Source: JAFDWI01 sp963764215 (GTDB taxonomy: Bacteria; Actinomycetota; Acidimicrobiia; Acidimicrobiales; Iamiaceae). From it: a stretch of DNA of 64,000 nt. Within the stretch, counting starts at the first letter, position 1. Each line of letters opens with the position of its first letter. The stretch is taken from the NCBI GenBank assembly GCA_963764215.1, contig CAVXRS010000008.1, forward strand, positions 124,001 through 188,000, in the 5' to 3' direction. A program made the position numbers and the translations under genes. Below, piece by piece: positions 36,558 to 45,236 of the stretch. Under the pieces are notes generated by a model. It worked only from the letters and a program-made list of their open reading frames with translations. It searched no databases and was not told the DNA's origin.

Positions 36558-36570
36558 TGGACGGTGTCGG

Positions 36571-36981
36571 TCAGGAACCTCTGGTCATGCCGGCCCGCTT
36601 GAGCACGTCTGCGGGGACACCGAGTTCTCTCCACGCCGCGTAACTGATCTTCTTGCGGGCGCTGTAGTCCTTCACCGCGGCGAGGAAGTCCTTTTCATAC
36701 GCGGACAGATCGACGACCTTTTCACCCGCCTGCAGTTCCGCAGAAAGGTCCATTCGCTCCTGGATGAGCGACACGCGCTTGAGCGGGCTCGCGCTGTCCA
36801 TATCGGAATCGATCTGCGCCAGTCGCTTCTCGATACTGGCCTTGGTGCGCCGTCTGCCGCGCTTGGGGCGGTTCTGCTCCAGCGCCTCGAGGTACTTCTT
36901 GACCGCTCGACTCTCTGCTCGGCCTTCAGCGAGCGCCGCCTTGTGTTCTGCTGTCATGGGGGATTTCCGTCGTGGGGACAT
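36571..36981 (-). CDS. Conserved small basic protein, function unknown
   Basis: 136 residues. The N-terminus is strongly basic (MSPRRKSPMTAEHK), a helical central part follows (AVKKYLEALEQNRPKRGRRR, IEKRLAQIDSDMDSAS), and the C-terminus ends ISYAAWRELGVPADVLKRAG, a helix-turn-helix-like pattern I recall from small actinobacterial proteins of unknown role. DNA binding is plausible but not shown. I prefer ATG 36981 because TTGCAA, 17 bases and TCATTC precede it with a seven-base gap; ATG 36987 would also fit. It diverges from the enoyl-CoA hydratase gene with very little space between. Confidence 0.65.
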   Translation of the reverse strand: MSPRRKSPMTAEHKAALAEGRAESRAVKKYLEALEQNRPKRGRRRTKASIEKRLAQIDSDMDSASPLKRVSLIQERMDLSAELQAGEKVVDLSAYEKDFLAAVKDYSARKKISYAAWRELGVPADVLKRAGMTRGS

Positions 36982-37033
36982 GCGCATAGAATGACAGGCT
37001 TCACCCGTCATTTGCAACTATTGGAGTGCACAG

Positions 37034-37840
37034 CTGTCCAACCTCGCCCAACGACTCGACGGTCGGATCCAGATCTTGACCCTCGACCGGGAATCGTCCT
37101 TGAACGCCTTCGACAATGCGCTGTATCGCGAACTGGCCGCGGCACTGCGAAACGCACGGGAGGATTCCGGTGTCGCGGTCGTCGTATTGACCGGTCGTGG
37201 TCGGGCGTTCTCCGCCGGTCAGGACATGTCCGAGATGATGGCGATCGGACAGGATGTCCAGGGCGATGGTCAATCGAGCTCCGGCGATGCCGTCGAGGCG
37301 GGATTTCCTGTCCTGCTCGATGAATTGGAGGTGTTCGACAAACCCCTCGTCGTGGCGGTGAATGGGCTCGGCGTGGGAATCGGCTTCACGATTCTCGCCC
37401 ATTGTGACCTCGCGGTCATGGCAGATGACGCCCGGTTGCGAGCACCGTTCTGTCCGCTCGGCGTCGCTCCCGAAGCGGCCAGCAGCGTGTTGTTCCCCGA
37501 GCGCATGGGCTGGCAACGCGCGGCATGGGTGCTCTTCGGTGGTGATTGGATCACCGCACCCGAAGCACTGGAGATGGGCATCGTCTGGAAGGTCACGCCG
37601 AAAGCGGAGGTGCTCGACACGGCGATGGAAGCGGCACATCGGATCGCGCGTTGGCCGATCCCGTCGCTGGTCGCGACCAAGCGGGCGATGCTGGCGGGAC
37701 GTGCGGAGCGGGTTCGGCTCGCCCGGTCGGTGGAGGACGCGGCGTTCGGCGATCTGATCGGTTCGCCGGGGAACGTCGAAGCCGTGACGGCCTTTCTCGA
37801 ACGTCGGGACCCGGACTTCAGTGGAATCGAAGGATCCTGA
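37034..37840 (+). CDS. Enoyl-CoA hydratase/isomerase family protein
   Basis: About 268 residues if translation starts at CTG 37034. Crotonase fold: LNAFDNALYRELAAALR, VLTGRGRAFSAGQDMSEM (oxyanion-hole segment), VNGLGVGIGFTILAHCDLAVM and APFCPLGVAPEAASSVLFPERMG near the catalytic region. Substrate is unknown; the family hydrates, isomerises or cleaves acyl-CoAs. The first in-frame ATG/GTG/TTG candidate is TTG 37076, which would cut off the first strand. The upstream frame reads SNLAQRLDGRIQILTLDR, normal family sequence, and CTG 37034 has GGAG seven bases before it. Either a CTG start or a base error is needed to explain this. Confidence 0.82.
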   Translation: MSNLAQRLDGRIQILTLDRESSLNAFDNALYRELAAALRNAREDSGVAVVVLTGRGRAFSAGQDMSEMMAIGQDVQGDGQSSSGDAVEAGFPVLLDELEVFDKPLVVAVNGLGVGIGFTILAHCDLAVMADDARLRAPFCPLGVAPEAASSVLFPERMGWQRAAWVLFGGDWITAPEALEMGIVWKVTPKAEVLDTAMEAAHRIARWPIPSLVATKRAMLAGRAERVRLARSVEDAAFGDLIGSPGNVEAVTAFLERRDPDFSGIEGS

Positions 37841-37984
37841 TCGACCGGCCCGCATCGTGTGGGCGAGCTGGTGGACAGACGTGAGCGCCGTGCGGTCCCC
37901 ACACCCGGTGAGTCGTCCCTGATCGGTGCAGAACGGTATTCTCGAAGGCAACTCGGCGGTCCGTGTTCGACGTGGCCACCGCAC

Positions 37985-38058
37985 GGGGACGTAGCTCAGC
38001 TGGCTAGAGCACCTGCTTTGCAAGCAGGGGGTCGTGGGTTCGAGTCCCATCGTCTCCA
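37985..38058 (+). tRNA. tRNA-Ala (TGC)
   Basis: Starts GGGGACGTAGCTCAGC; the anticodon arm CCTGC-TTTGCAA-GCAGG gives anticodon TGC. T arm GTGGG-TTCGAGT-CCCAT. The acceptor GGGGACG pairs with CGTCTCC (one G-T pair); A is the discriminator and CCA is not encoded. Confidence 0.95.
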
Positions 38059-38193
38059 CTCCGAGAGTTCAGGGCACTGCGCTGTGACCCTCGTGCTCTC
38101 ACAACGCCGTCGCCGAACGCAGCTGCTCACATCCTCCTCACATGTTCGTTCAGGCACGCTGCAGGTATTCACTGACTGCACAGGGACCACAAC

Positions 38194-38991
38194 GTGCGAC
38201 CAACGGGCGCATCCGAGAATCAGGAGCGGCACAGTGCATCCGTGGGCCTGCTGGAGCGCACGTCGCCTGCCCCCGCTGCGGAGCGGCCGCGCCGGCCGAG
38301 GCCCGCGACCGCGGTCGTCCGCGCGATCGGCCGGGAGTGCTCGGTGCTGTTCGCCCCGTTGCGGGAACGAAGCCGCTGGCGCCCGTCCTCGTTCGTGCTG
38401 GCGACGATCACTTTCGGTCTCGTGCTGCTCGCCGAGTGGCTCCAGCGGGCGCAGCCCGGGGTCGCCCAGGCGCTGCTCGACGAGCGTGCCAGCCTGTGGT
38501 GGCCTGTCGCCGTCGCTCGGCTCCCCGGCTCGATGGTCGCGCCCGCCCTGCGCCTTCCGATGTGGGGAGCGCTGGCCCAGGTGCTCTTCTGCTTCGGTCT
38601 GGCCGAGGTCCATCTGGGCCGTCGCACGACGTTGGCGTGCATCTTCGCGGCCCACACGCTCGCGACGGCCAGCGCGCGCCTGTTCGTGATCTGGGGGCCG
38701 CACGCGCCCTTCGACCTCGGACTGGCGCACTGGTACCGGTGGCAGCGCGACACCGGGCCGTCGGCTGCGGTCGTCGGGGTCGGCACCGTGCTCGGGGTCA
38801 AGTTGCGCCTGCCCATCCTCACCTCCGCACTGGTGGTGGCGATGCTCGTCGAGGCCGTCGTGCAGCCGGATCTGGGAGACCGCGAGCACCTGGTCGCCAT
38901 CGCCGCAGGCGGAGCCGTCGCCGTCCTGCTGGGTGCCCTGAAGGGGGCCCGGGCGCCGCGGCGTGTCGTCGCGGCCGACCGGATCGCGTGA
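38194..38991 (+). CDS. Rhomboid-like membrane protein
   Basis: 265 residues: a 50-residue basic, Pro/Arg-rich cytoplasmic N-terminus, then about six membrane helices. RDTGPSAAVVGVG has the GxSxxxxG pattern of the rhomboid catalytic serine, and a later helix begins EHLVAIAAGGAVAVLLG, where the histidine could be the second dyad residue. Rhomboids are intramembrane serine proteases; some actinobacterial rhomboid-like proteins are poorly studied. The HxxxN-type helix 2 motif is not clear (HTLATAS), so activity is uncertain. Start GTG 38194, with GTG 38242 as an alternative. It follows tRNA-Ala, with about 135 bases between in which I see nothing firm. Confidence 0.55.
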   Translation: MRPTGASENQERHSASVGLLERTSPAPAAERPRRPRPATAVVRAIGRECSVLFAPLRERSRWRPSSFVLATITFGLVLLAEWLQRAQPGVAQALLDERASLWWPVAVARLPGSMVAPALRLPMWGALAQVLFCFGLAEVHLGRRTTLACIFAAHTLATASARLFVIWGPHAPFDLGLAHWYRWQRDTGPSAAVVGVGTVLGVKLRLPILTSALVVAMLVEAVVQPDLGDREHLVAIAAGGAVAVLLGALKGARAPRRVVAADRIA

Positions 38992-39017
38992 GCCCGCCCT
39001 TTCGCTGACGCCGAGGG

Positions 39018-39273
39018 TCAGGCTGCGGTGGCGGGCAGGACCCACAGCGGGTACCAGGGCAGGACCCAGGCCATCGAGAAGACCAGTGCGGCGAGCGCGG
39101 ACGCGACCCGCAGCACGTACCCGCCGGCGAGCCGCTCGAAGAGGTCGAACGCGACCGCCTTGTGCTCGAGCTCCTCGGCGGCGTGCCAGCGCCAGAAGGC
39201 CAGCATCTGAGGGTCGAGCCACCCCTCGAACGCGGGCTTCGGCGTCGGGCAGGTCGGCGATCGTGATGAGCAT
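39018..39273 (-). pseudogene. Remnant of a PF10118-type metal-dependent hydrolase
   Basis: About 85 residues matching only the C-terminal half of the family: EGWLDPQMLAFWRWHAAEE, LEHKAVAFDLFERL (metal-binding E/H residues) and a hydrophobic tail. Full members have about 290 residues. The first 17 codons (MLITIADLPDAEA) are in another frame, so there is also a one-base shift near 39235. The N-terminal part is not found upstream. I read it as a decayed gene, unlike the other shifted genes here, because most of the domain is missing. Confidence 0.6.
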
Positions 39274-39446
39274 GTCAGGCTCCCTTCGGCTGCTCCCCGG
39301 GGGTCCACCACTCTCTCTCACCATCCATCCACGCGGCCCGGGACCTTGCAGCCCACGCCCCGTCGACGAAGATGGTTTGGTAAACTCCAGCACAAGTTTC
39401 ACACAGGCGCCTGCGGGAGGCGCCAAACCACCGGAAGGCGGAACGC

Positions 39447-40694
39447 ATGATGCGAGCACGGATCTGGTCGAAGAAGCTCGTCACGATGGCAGCGGGAACG
39501 CTCCTCGTGTCGGGTGCTGTGGGCGTGGCCTCCAGCGTCCCGGCGTCGGCGACGTCGGTGTCGACGGCGTCGGAGTTCCAGACGGCCTGGGAGAACGCCG
39601 CCACGGCGACGATCGACCTCACGACCGACGTGACCCTCACGTGCACCGAGGGCGAGTCGCTCCGCAACACCAGCAATCCCATCGTGGTCGACGGGCACGG
39701 TCACACTCTCAGCCAGTCGTGCGCTTTCGATCGCGTGCTGGTCCAGGTCGATGTCGGCGACGTGACTCTCCAGAACATCACGGTCACGGGCGGCGACGCC
39801 GATGGCGACGGCGGCGCGCTGGTCACGAGCGGCGACGTCACCGTCACCGACTCCACCATCGCCGACAACCAGGCCAGCGGCGAGGGGGGCGCGATCGACA
39901 CCCAGAGGAACGGGGCCTTGACCGTGCTGCGCTCGACGTTCAGCGGCAACGAGTCGGGCGGCAGCGGCGGCGCCATCGCGATCCATGGCCTCGCCACCAT
40001 CATCGAGTCGACCTTCAGCGGCAACACGTCCGGTGGAAACGGCGGCGCCATGCGCACGTATGGCGGCGCGCAGCTCGTCAACAGCACCGTCACCGGCAAC
40101 GAGTCCGACCAGCGGGGCGCTGTCGTCGGGGGTCCGATCACGCTCGCGTTCTCGACTGTCGTCGGCAACGGCGGCACCACGAGCGCCAACGTCGACCCGA
40201 ACGGCGCCACGCTCGCCTCGTTCGCATCGGTCATCGGCCAGGCCGAAGGCTTCGGCGGCCCGGCCGCGCCGAACTGCGGCGGCATCACCACGACCACGAG
40301 CACCGGCTACAACGTCGACGACGACGGCTCCTGCGGCTTCGGCGCGGGCCCGGGCGACCAGTCCGACCTGTCCACGCCGTTCGGGTTCGCCGCGCTCGCC
40401 GACAACGGCGGTACCACGCAGACGATGCTGCCGGACGCCTCCAGCCCGCTGCTCGACCAGGTCCCGCCGGCGAGCTGCAAACCGACGGTGGGCTCCACCA
40501 CGGTGACCGGTGACCAGCGTGGCATCAGCCGCCCCCAGGGCTCCGCGTGCGACATCGGAGCCGTCGAGGTCGAGGTCGCCACGCCGACCACCACCACCGC
40601 GACGACGAGCACCCCGGCCAGCACCACGACCGCTCCGACGTCGGAGCCTCCCGCGGCCGCGCCGGTGCCGCGCACCCCCAAGTACACGGGCTGA
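39447..40694 (+). CDS. Secreted parallel beta-helix protein, choice-of-anchor Q type
   Basis: 415 residues. Signal peptide: KK, hydrophobic AAGTLLVSGAVGVASSV, cut after ASA near residue 36. The body is a repetitive beta-helix with turns such as STFSGNESGGSGGAIAI and STFSGNTSGGNGGAMRT. Near the end SPLLDQ, GDQRGISRPQG and CDIGAVEVE are the marks of the choice-of-anchor Q domain. The C-terminus is a Thr/Pro linker ending PRTPKYTG directly at the stop, with no membrane helix. Probably an extracellular adhesin or carbohydrate-binding protein. Start ATG 39447 has GGAAGG upstream; TAAACT about 55 bases before may be a -10. A small hairpin (GGCGCC-N7-GGCGCC) lies in the leader. Confidence 0.75.
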   Translation: MMRARIWSKKLVTMAAGTLLVSGAVGVASSVPASATSVSTASEFQTAWENAATATIDLTTDVTLTCTEGESLRNTSNPIVVDGHGHTLSQSCAFDRVLVQVDVGDVTLQNITVTGGDADGDGGALVTSGDVTVTDSTIADNQASGEGGAIDTQRNGALTVLRSTFSGNESGGSGGAIAIHGLATIIESTFSGNTSGGNGGAMRTYGGAQLVNSTVTGNESDQRGAVVGGPITLAFSTVVGNGGTTSANVDPNGATLASFASVIGQAEGFGGPAAPNCGGITTTTSTGYNVDDDGSCGFGAGPGDQSDLSTPFGFAALADNGGTTQTMLPDASSPLLDQVPPASCKPTVGSTTVTGDQRGISRPQGSACDIGAVEVEVATPTTTTATTSTPASTTTAPTSEPPAAAPVPRTPKYTG

Positions 40695-40766
40695 CCCGAT
40701 CCGGGCGTGGGTCGGGCCCTGGCCACCCGGTCGGTGACAACCGATCTGTGGGAAGCTTGCTCGACC

Positions 40767-42443
40767 ATGGCCACCTCCCGCAGCAGACGAATCGGCGTGT
40801 GCGCGGCCTCGGCCCTGGTGCTGATCGCCGCGGTGGCATGTCAGCGGCGCCCACCGGTGCCCGACGTCGCGCCGCGCACCGCGGCGTTCTGGAACCTGGG
40901 CTACCCCGAGAGCAGCACCGGCCACTACACGCCGACGTCGCAGCCGTACTCGTCCGACGACGCAGACCTGATCGGCCGGCAGGCCCGCCAGATGCAGGTC
41001 GCAGGCGTCCAGGTGGGCATCGTCGAATGGGCCGGCCAGGGCACCCACAGTGAAGCCACCCGACTCCCCGCCGCTTTGACGGCAGCGGCGTCGACCAACC
41101 TGCGGGTCACGATCTCCTATGGCCCGGAAGCCGCAGGCGACCCGAGCGCCGCGCAGATCGACGCGGATCTCACCGCACTGGGGTCTTCGCTGTCGTCGGA
41201 TGCCTGGTTGCACATCGACGGCAAGCCGGTGGTGTTCGTGCCGGGCAGCGCCACCGACGGTTGTGCCACCATCGACCGGTGGGCGGCCACCACCGCACGC
41301 TCGAGCACCTACCTCGTCGAGCAATGGTTCAGCGGCGCCGAGTCGTGCCCGAACCAGCCCGACGACTGGTATGTGGCCGACCCGACCGCGCACGCCACCG
41401 AGCACCTGCCGTACAGCTACTCGATCTCACCGGGCTATTGGCCCGCCGGTGACGCCACACCCGGTTTCGCCCGCGATGCGGCCCAGTGGCACCACGACCT
41501 GGTGGCGATGGCGTCGAGTCCGGCGCGCTGGCACATCATCACGTCGTTCAACGATTTCGCCGACGGCTCATCGATCGAACCGACCGCCGAATACGGCAAC
41601 GGCGCGCTCGACACGGCCGGCAAGGTGCTGCTTCCCCAGTGCTGGTCACAGGCGAAGGTGCCGATCACCCATGTCGTGGTGATCTCCGAGGAGAACAAGA
41701 CGTGGGCGAAGGTGGGCGGCACCCAGTTCGAAGGTGCGCCATATCTGCACAGCCTCGCCGTGAAGTGCCGCACGTTCGCCGATTGGACGGAGATGGACAC
41801 CGCGCAGAACAGCGCATCGCAGTATGTGGGCGCGACCACCGGCATCAAGCAGGCGGCCGGCACGAGCGGCAACGTGCTGTGGGACTGTTCGCCGGACATC
41901 ACGACGTGTCGGAGCCTGGATGACAACATCTTCCGGCAGGTGCGCGAATCGGGTGGCACGGCCCGCTCCTATGTGGAAGGCGCGACGACCGGCTGTTCGG
42001 CCGCGGGCAACGCGGCCAAGCACGTGCCGGCGATGTACATGATGGGCGGCTCCGACCAGAGCTACTGCGCCACCGAGGTCCGGCCGCTCAGCGAGCTCGA
42101 CCCCGACAACCTGCCCACGTTCGCGTGGGTCACCCCGAACCTCTGCAACGACATGCACGACTGCTCGGTGGCGACGGGCGACACGTGGCTCCAGAATCAT
42201 CTGCAGCCGATTCTCGATTCCGACGCCTACAAGTCGGGGTCGGTCCTGGTCGAGGTGTGGTTCGACGAAGACCACCCGGTGCCGAATCTGCTGCTCAACC
42301 CGGCGATCCCCGCCGGCGTCGACACCACGACCGCGGCCACGCACCTCGGGGCGTTGCGCCTCTGGGAAGACGTGCTCGGACTGCCCCATCTGGGTGGCCC
42401 GGCAGGCGCGGTCGACCTGCGACCATCGCTCGGCCTGTCGTAG
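40767..42443 (+). CDS. Lipoprotein with GH99-like glycosidase and phosphoesterase domains
   Basis: 558 residues. Signal peptide with lipobox AAVAC (Cys25). Residues about 35-285 resemble GH71/GH99-like domains: LIGRQARQMQVAGVQVGIVE followed by WAGQG, and ITSFNDFADGSSIEP at 259-272, the motif usually read as SFNEWxEGTxIEP. Residues about 297-550 are a phosphoesterase of the alkaline phosphatase/phospholipase C superfamily: HVVVISEENKTW at 302, a Thr-containing QNSASQYVGATTG segment, FAWVTPNLCNDMHDC, and VEVWFDEDH with metal-binding acids. The combination suggests degradation of a sugar-phosphate polymer or glycan at the cell surface; I do not recall this fusion as common. The motif asparagine-aspartate change (N-E to N-D) may affect glycosidase activity. 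Confidence 0.7.
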   Translation: MATSRSRRIGVCAASALVLIAAVACQRRPPVPDVAPRTAAFWNLGYPESSTGHYTPTSQPYSSDDADLIGRQARQMQVAGVQVGIVEWAGQGTHSEATRLPAALTAAASTNLRVTISYGPEAAGDPSAAQIDADLTALGSSLSSDAWLHIDGKPVVFVPGSATDGCATIDRWAATTARSSTYLVEQWFSGAESCPNQPDDWYVADPTAHATEHLPYSYSISPGYWPAGDATPGFARDAAQWHHDLVAMASSPARWHIITSFNDFADGSSIEPTAEYGNGALDTAGKVLLPQCWSQAKVPITHVVVISEENKTWAKVGGTQFEGAPYLHSLAVKCRTFADWTEMDTAQNSASQYVGATTGIKQAAGTSGNVLWDCSPDITTCRSLDDNIFRQVRESGGTARSYVEGATTGCSAAGNAAKHVPAMYMMGGSDQSYCATEVRPLSELDPDNLPTFAWVTPNLCNDMHDCSVATGDTWLQNHLQPILDSDAYKSGSVLVEVWFDEDHPVPNLLLNPAIPAGVDTTTAATHLGALRLWEDVLGLPHLGGPAGAVDLRPSLGLS

Positions 42444-42572
42444 GGACTCGCGATTTCGCCTCGATGAACACCTTGGCGTCGAGTCCCCTCGCGGTCGCCT
42501 CGGCATCGGCGTCGGCACGCTTCGCCGGCATCGACGAGACGTAGCCCGCATCCAGCGATGTTCCCGCGTCGG

Positions 42573-42578
42573 TAGCCT
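42573..42578 (+). promoter_or_regulatory. -10 hexamer, SDR gene
   Basis: TAGCCT five bases before ATG 42584. Confidence 0.45.
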
Positions 42579-42583
42579 GCTCT

Positions 42584-44059
42584 ATGGCGAAGATTCTGGT
42601 CAGCGGCGCAACCGGCTACATCGGGGGTCGTCTCGTGCCGTCGTTGCTGGACGCGGGCCACGACGTGCGGTGCCTGGCCCGCACCCCGGCGAAGCTTTCC
42701 GGGGTGGAGTGGGTCGACTTGGTGGAGGTCGTCAAAGGTGACGTGAACGACGCCGCGTCGCTCGACGTCGCGATGGACGGGGTCGACGTTGCCTTCTATT
42801 TGATCCACTCGATGGGCGAGACCGGCGCGTTCGCCGCCGCGGACCGCGAAGCCGCCACCGAGTTCCGTGAGGCGTGTGCGCGTGCCGGGGTGGCACGCAT
42901 CGTTTACCTGGGCGGTTTGGGCGCCGATGACGACCCGAATCTGTCGGTGCATCTGCGGAGCCGCCACGAGGTCGGCGAGGTGCTCGCCGCGGGGCCGACG
43001 CCGGTCACCGAGTTGCGTGCGGCGCTGATCATCGGCGCCGGGTCGGCCAGTTTCGAGATGCTCCGCTATCTGGTCGAGGTGCTCCCGGCCATGGTCACGC
43101 CCCGCTGGATCGACAATCGCTGTCAGCCGATTGCGGTGCGCGACGTGTTGCGTTGGCTGGTGCTGGCCGCCGGTCGAACCGGTACGGGAGCCGAGGTGAT
43201 CGAGGTGGGCGGACCCGACGTGGTCACCTATCGGGAGATGATGGCGACCTATGCGGAGGTCGCGGGGCTGCCCCGCCGCTGGGTCGTGTCGGTGCCGGTG
43301 CTCACCCCGAAGTTGTCGTCGCTGTGGGTCGGGTTGGTGACCCCGCTGCCTGCGTCGCTGGCCCGCCCCCTGGTCGAAGGGCTCATCAACGAGGTGATCG
43401 TCACCCGCCAACCCGACATGGCGCTCACCGATCCCCCACCGTTGAGTTTCCGTGCCGCGGTCGAGCTGGCGCTGGGGTTGTCCGAGGATGCACAGGTGGC
43501 GACCCGGTGGTCCGACGCGGCGCCGCCCGGCGCGAACGTGGCGGCGCCGATGTTGACCGACCCCGAGTGGGCGGGCGGCAGCGTGATGGTCGATGAGAAG
43601 TCGGTCGTCACGAGCGCCTCACCCGAAGCGGTGTACACCGTGGTCACCGGAATCGGCGGGGCTCGTGGCTGGTATGTGACGCCGCTGCTGTGGAGCATCC
43701 GGGGATGGATCGACCAGCTGATCGGCGGGGTCGGTATGCGTCGAGGCCGACGTGACCCTGATGATCTACGCGTGGGCGACGCGCTGGATTTCTGGCGGGT
43801 GGAGGCGCTGGAGTACCCAGGACTGATGCGTTTGCGGGCCGAGATGCTGCTGCCTGGTGTCGCCTGGCTCGAATGGCACATCACGGCTGAGGGTGCTGGT
43901 GCCCGTATCACCCAGCGTGCGGTGTTCGCGCCCCGCGGGTTGTTCGGCCGGGCGTACTGGTATTCGCTGCTGCCGTTCCACGCGCTGATCTTCGGCCGCA
44001 TGGTCCAACGCCTCGCCGACCATGCGCGGTGCCTACAACCCAAGGGGAACAGACGATGA
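42584..44059 (+). CDS. NAD(P)-dependent epimerase-like protein with DUF2867 domain
   Basis: 491 residues. Residues 1-290 are an atypical short-chain dehydrogenase: ILVSGATGYIGGRLVPSLL (Rossmann dinucleotide site), GDVNDAASL, YLIHSMG and IVYLGGLG. Residues about 320-485 match DUF2867 (SPEAVYTVVTGIGG, GWYVTPLLWSIRGWIDQL, FWRVEALEYPGLMRLRAEM, LLPFHALIFGRMV), a START/SRPBCC-like fold that may bind a lipid or hydrophobic ligand. Two-domain proteins of this kind are common in actinobacteria with unknown substrate. The stop overlaps the next gene (ATGA), so both are made together. Confidence 0.82.
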   Translation: MAKILVSGATGYIGGRLVPSLLDAGHDVRCLARTPAKLSGVEWVDLVEVVKGDVNDAASLDVAMDGVDVAFYLIHSMGETGAFAAADREAATEFREACARAGVARIVYLGGLGADDDPNLSVHLRSRHEVGEVLAAGPTPVTELRAALIIGAGSASFEMLRYLVEVLPAMVTPRWIDNRCQPIAVRDVLRWLVLAAGRTGTGAEVIEVGGPDVVTYREMMATYAEVAGLPRRWVVSVPVLTPKLSSLWVGLVTPLPASLARPLVEGLINEVIVTRQPDMALTDPPPLSFRAAVELALGLSEDAQVATRWSDAAPPGANVAAPMLTDPEWAGGSVMVDEKSVVTSASPEAVYTVVTGIGGARGWYVTPLLWSIRGWIDQLIGGVGMRRGRRDPDDLRVGDALDFWRVEALEYPGLMRLRAEMLLPGVAWLEWHITAEGAGARITQRAVFAPRGLFGRAYWYSLLPFHALIFGRMVQRLADHARCLQPKGNRR

Positions 44060-45141
44060 CGTTGCGAGTGGTGCAGTGGGCGACGGGTGGAGTGGGGCGC
44101 GCCGCGATCCAGGGAGTGCTCGACCATCCCGATCTGAAGCTGGTGGGGTGTTGGGTCCACAGCGAGGCCAAGGCCGGACGTGACGTGGGTGAGCTTCTCG
44201 GACCCGGACCGTCGGGTGAGGATGCCACAGACGTCGAGTACCTCGGTGTGCGGGCGACGACCGACGATGCAGAGCTGTTGGCGCTGGGCGCCGACTGTGT
44301 GATCTACAGCCCGCTGCTGCCCGACGTCGCGCAGGTCAAGGCCATCCTCGCGTCGGGCACCAGCGTCGTGACCCCGCTCGGCTGGATCAACCCTCGGGGT
44401 GCCGAGCTCGACGAGCTCGACGAGCTCTGTCGCCGATCGGGCAGTGTGCTGCACGGCACGGGCATCCACCCCGGCGGCATCACCGAGCGGTTCCCGCTGG
44501 TGCTCTCGGCACTTTCGGGGTCGATCACCCATGTGCGCGCCGAGGAGTACTCCGACATCCGCACCTATGGCGCACCTGATGTCATCCGGGACTGGATGTT
44601 GTTCGGCGCTACGCCTGAAGCGGCCCGAGAATCCATCATGCCGGCCGTGCTCGGCGACGGTTTCGGCCAGTCGGTGCGGATGGTGGCCGCAGAACTCGGC
44701 TTCGGGATCGACGACGAGCTGACCAGCGTCCACGAGATGGCGGTCGCCACCGCGCCCATCGACTCCCCGATCGGCGCGATCGAGCCGGGACGGGTCGCGG
44801 CACAGCGTTTCCGTTGGCAGGCCACCGTCGACGGGGTGCCGGTGGTGACCGCCGCGGTGAACTGGTTCATGGGCGACGAGCACTTGGACCCGGGGTGGAC
44901 GTTCGGCCCAGAGGGCGAACGTTTCGAGGTCGAGGTCACCGGCGACCCGTCGACGTCGACGACGTTCCATGGGCTGCACCCCGAGAGCATCGCGGCCGGG
45001 TTGTTGCGGAACCCGGGCATCGTGGCCACTGCGATGCATTGCGTGAACGCGGTGCCCTATGTGTGCGCGGCGGACCCTGGGGTGCGCACCTATCTCGATC
45101 TGCCGCCGGTCGCCGGTCGGGCGGCGCCGCAGTTGCGCTGA
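44056..45141 (+). CDS. Dihydrodipicolinate reductase-like NAD(P)-binding oxidoreductase
   Basis: 361 residues. N-terminal Rossmann fold (RVVQWATGGVGRAAIQGVLD) as in the dihydrodipicolinate/2,4-diaminopentanoate dehydrogenase-like group, GADCVIYSPLLPD, and GTGIHPGGITERFPLVLSAL near residue 140. The group acts on amino or keto acids; in actinobacteria these paralogues are frequent near lipid or steroid genes and unlikely to be the lysine-pathway DapB. Start ATG 44056 is set by AAGGGGAA eight bases upstream and overlaps the SDR gene stop. Substrate unknown. Confidence 0.78.
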   Translation: MTLRVVQWATGGVGRAAIQGVLDHPDLKLVGCWVHSEAKAGRDVGELLGPGPSGEDATDVEYLGVRATTDDAELLALGADCVIYSPLLPDVAQVKAILASGTSVVTPLGWINPRGAELDELDELCRRSGSVLHGTGIHPGGITERFPLVLSALSGSITHVRAEEYSDIRTYGAPDVIRDWMLFGATPEAARESIMPAVLGDGFGQSVRMVAAELGFGIDDELTSVHEMAVATAPIDSPIGAIEPGRVAAQRFRWQATVDGVPVVTAAVNWFMGDEHLDPGWTFGPEGERFEVEVTGDPSTSTTFHGLHPESIAAGLLRNPGIVATAMHCVNAVPYVCAADPGVRTYLDLPPVAGRAAPQLR

Positions 45142-45224
45142 CCGGCCCGACTCCGGCCAGCCGACGCAAGGATCGGCCGATGCCGGCCGGCCGGATACCG
45201 GCGGCGGCACCGGTGACCGGCGGG

Positions 45225-45230
45225 TAAGTT
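45225..45230 (+). promoter_or_regulatory. -10 hexamer, SnoaL-like gene
   Basis: TAAGTT six bases before GTG 45237. Confidence 0.45.
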
Positions 45231-45236
45231 GTCGCG

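Noticed and set aside
39400..39450. A GEMM-I (c-di-GMP) riboswitch-like leader before the beta-helix gene (CAAACC, a GGAA loop, AACGC).
   Set aside because: Only scattered matches; the GACGCAAAGCC core is not present and the start codon falls inside the supposed core. I treat it as a simple hairpin plus ribosome site.
42444..42583. A minus-strand coding fragment (GLDAKVFIEAKSR) before the SDR gene.
   Set aside because: It looks protein-like but is short, without a recognisable family or start.
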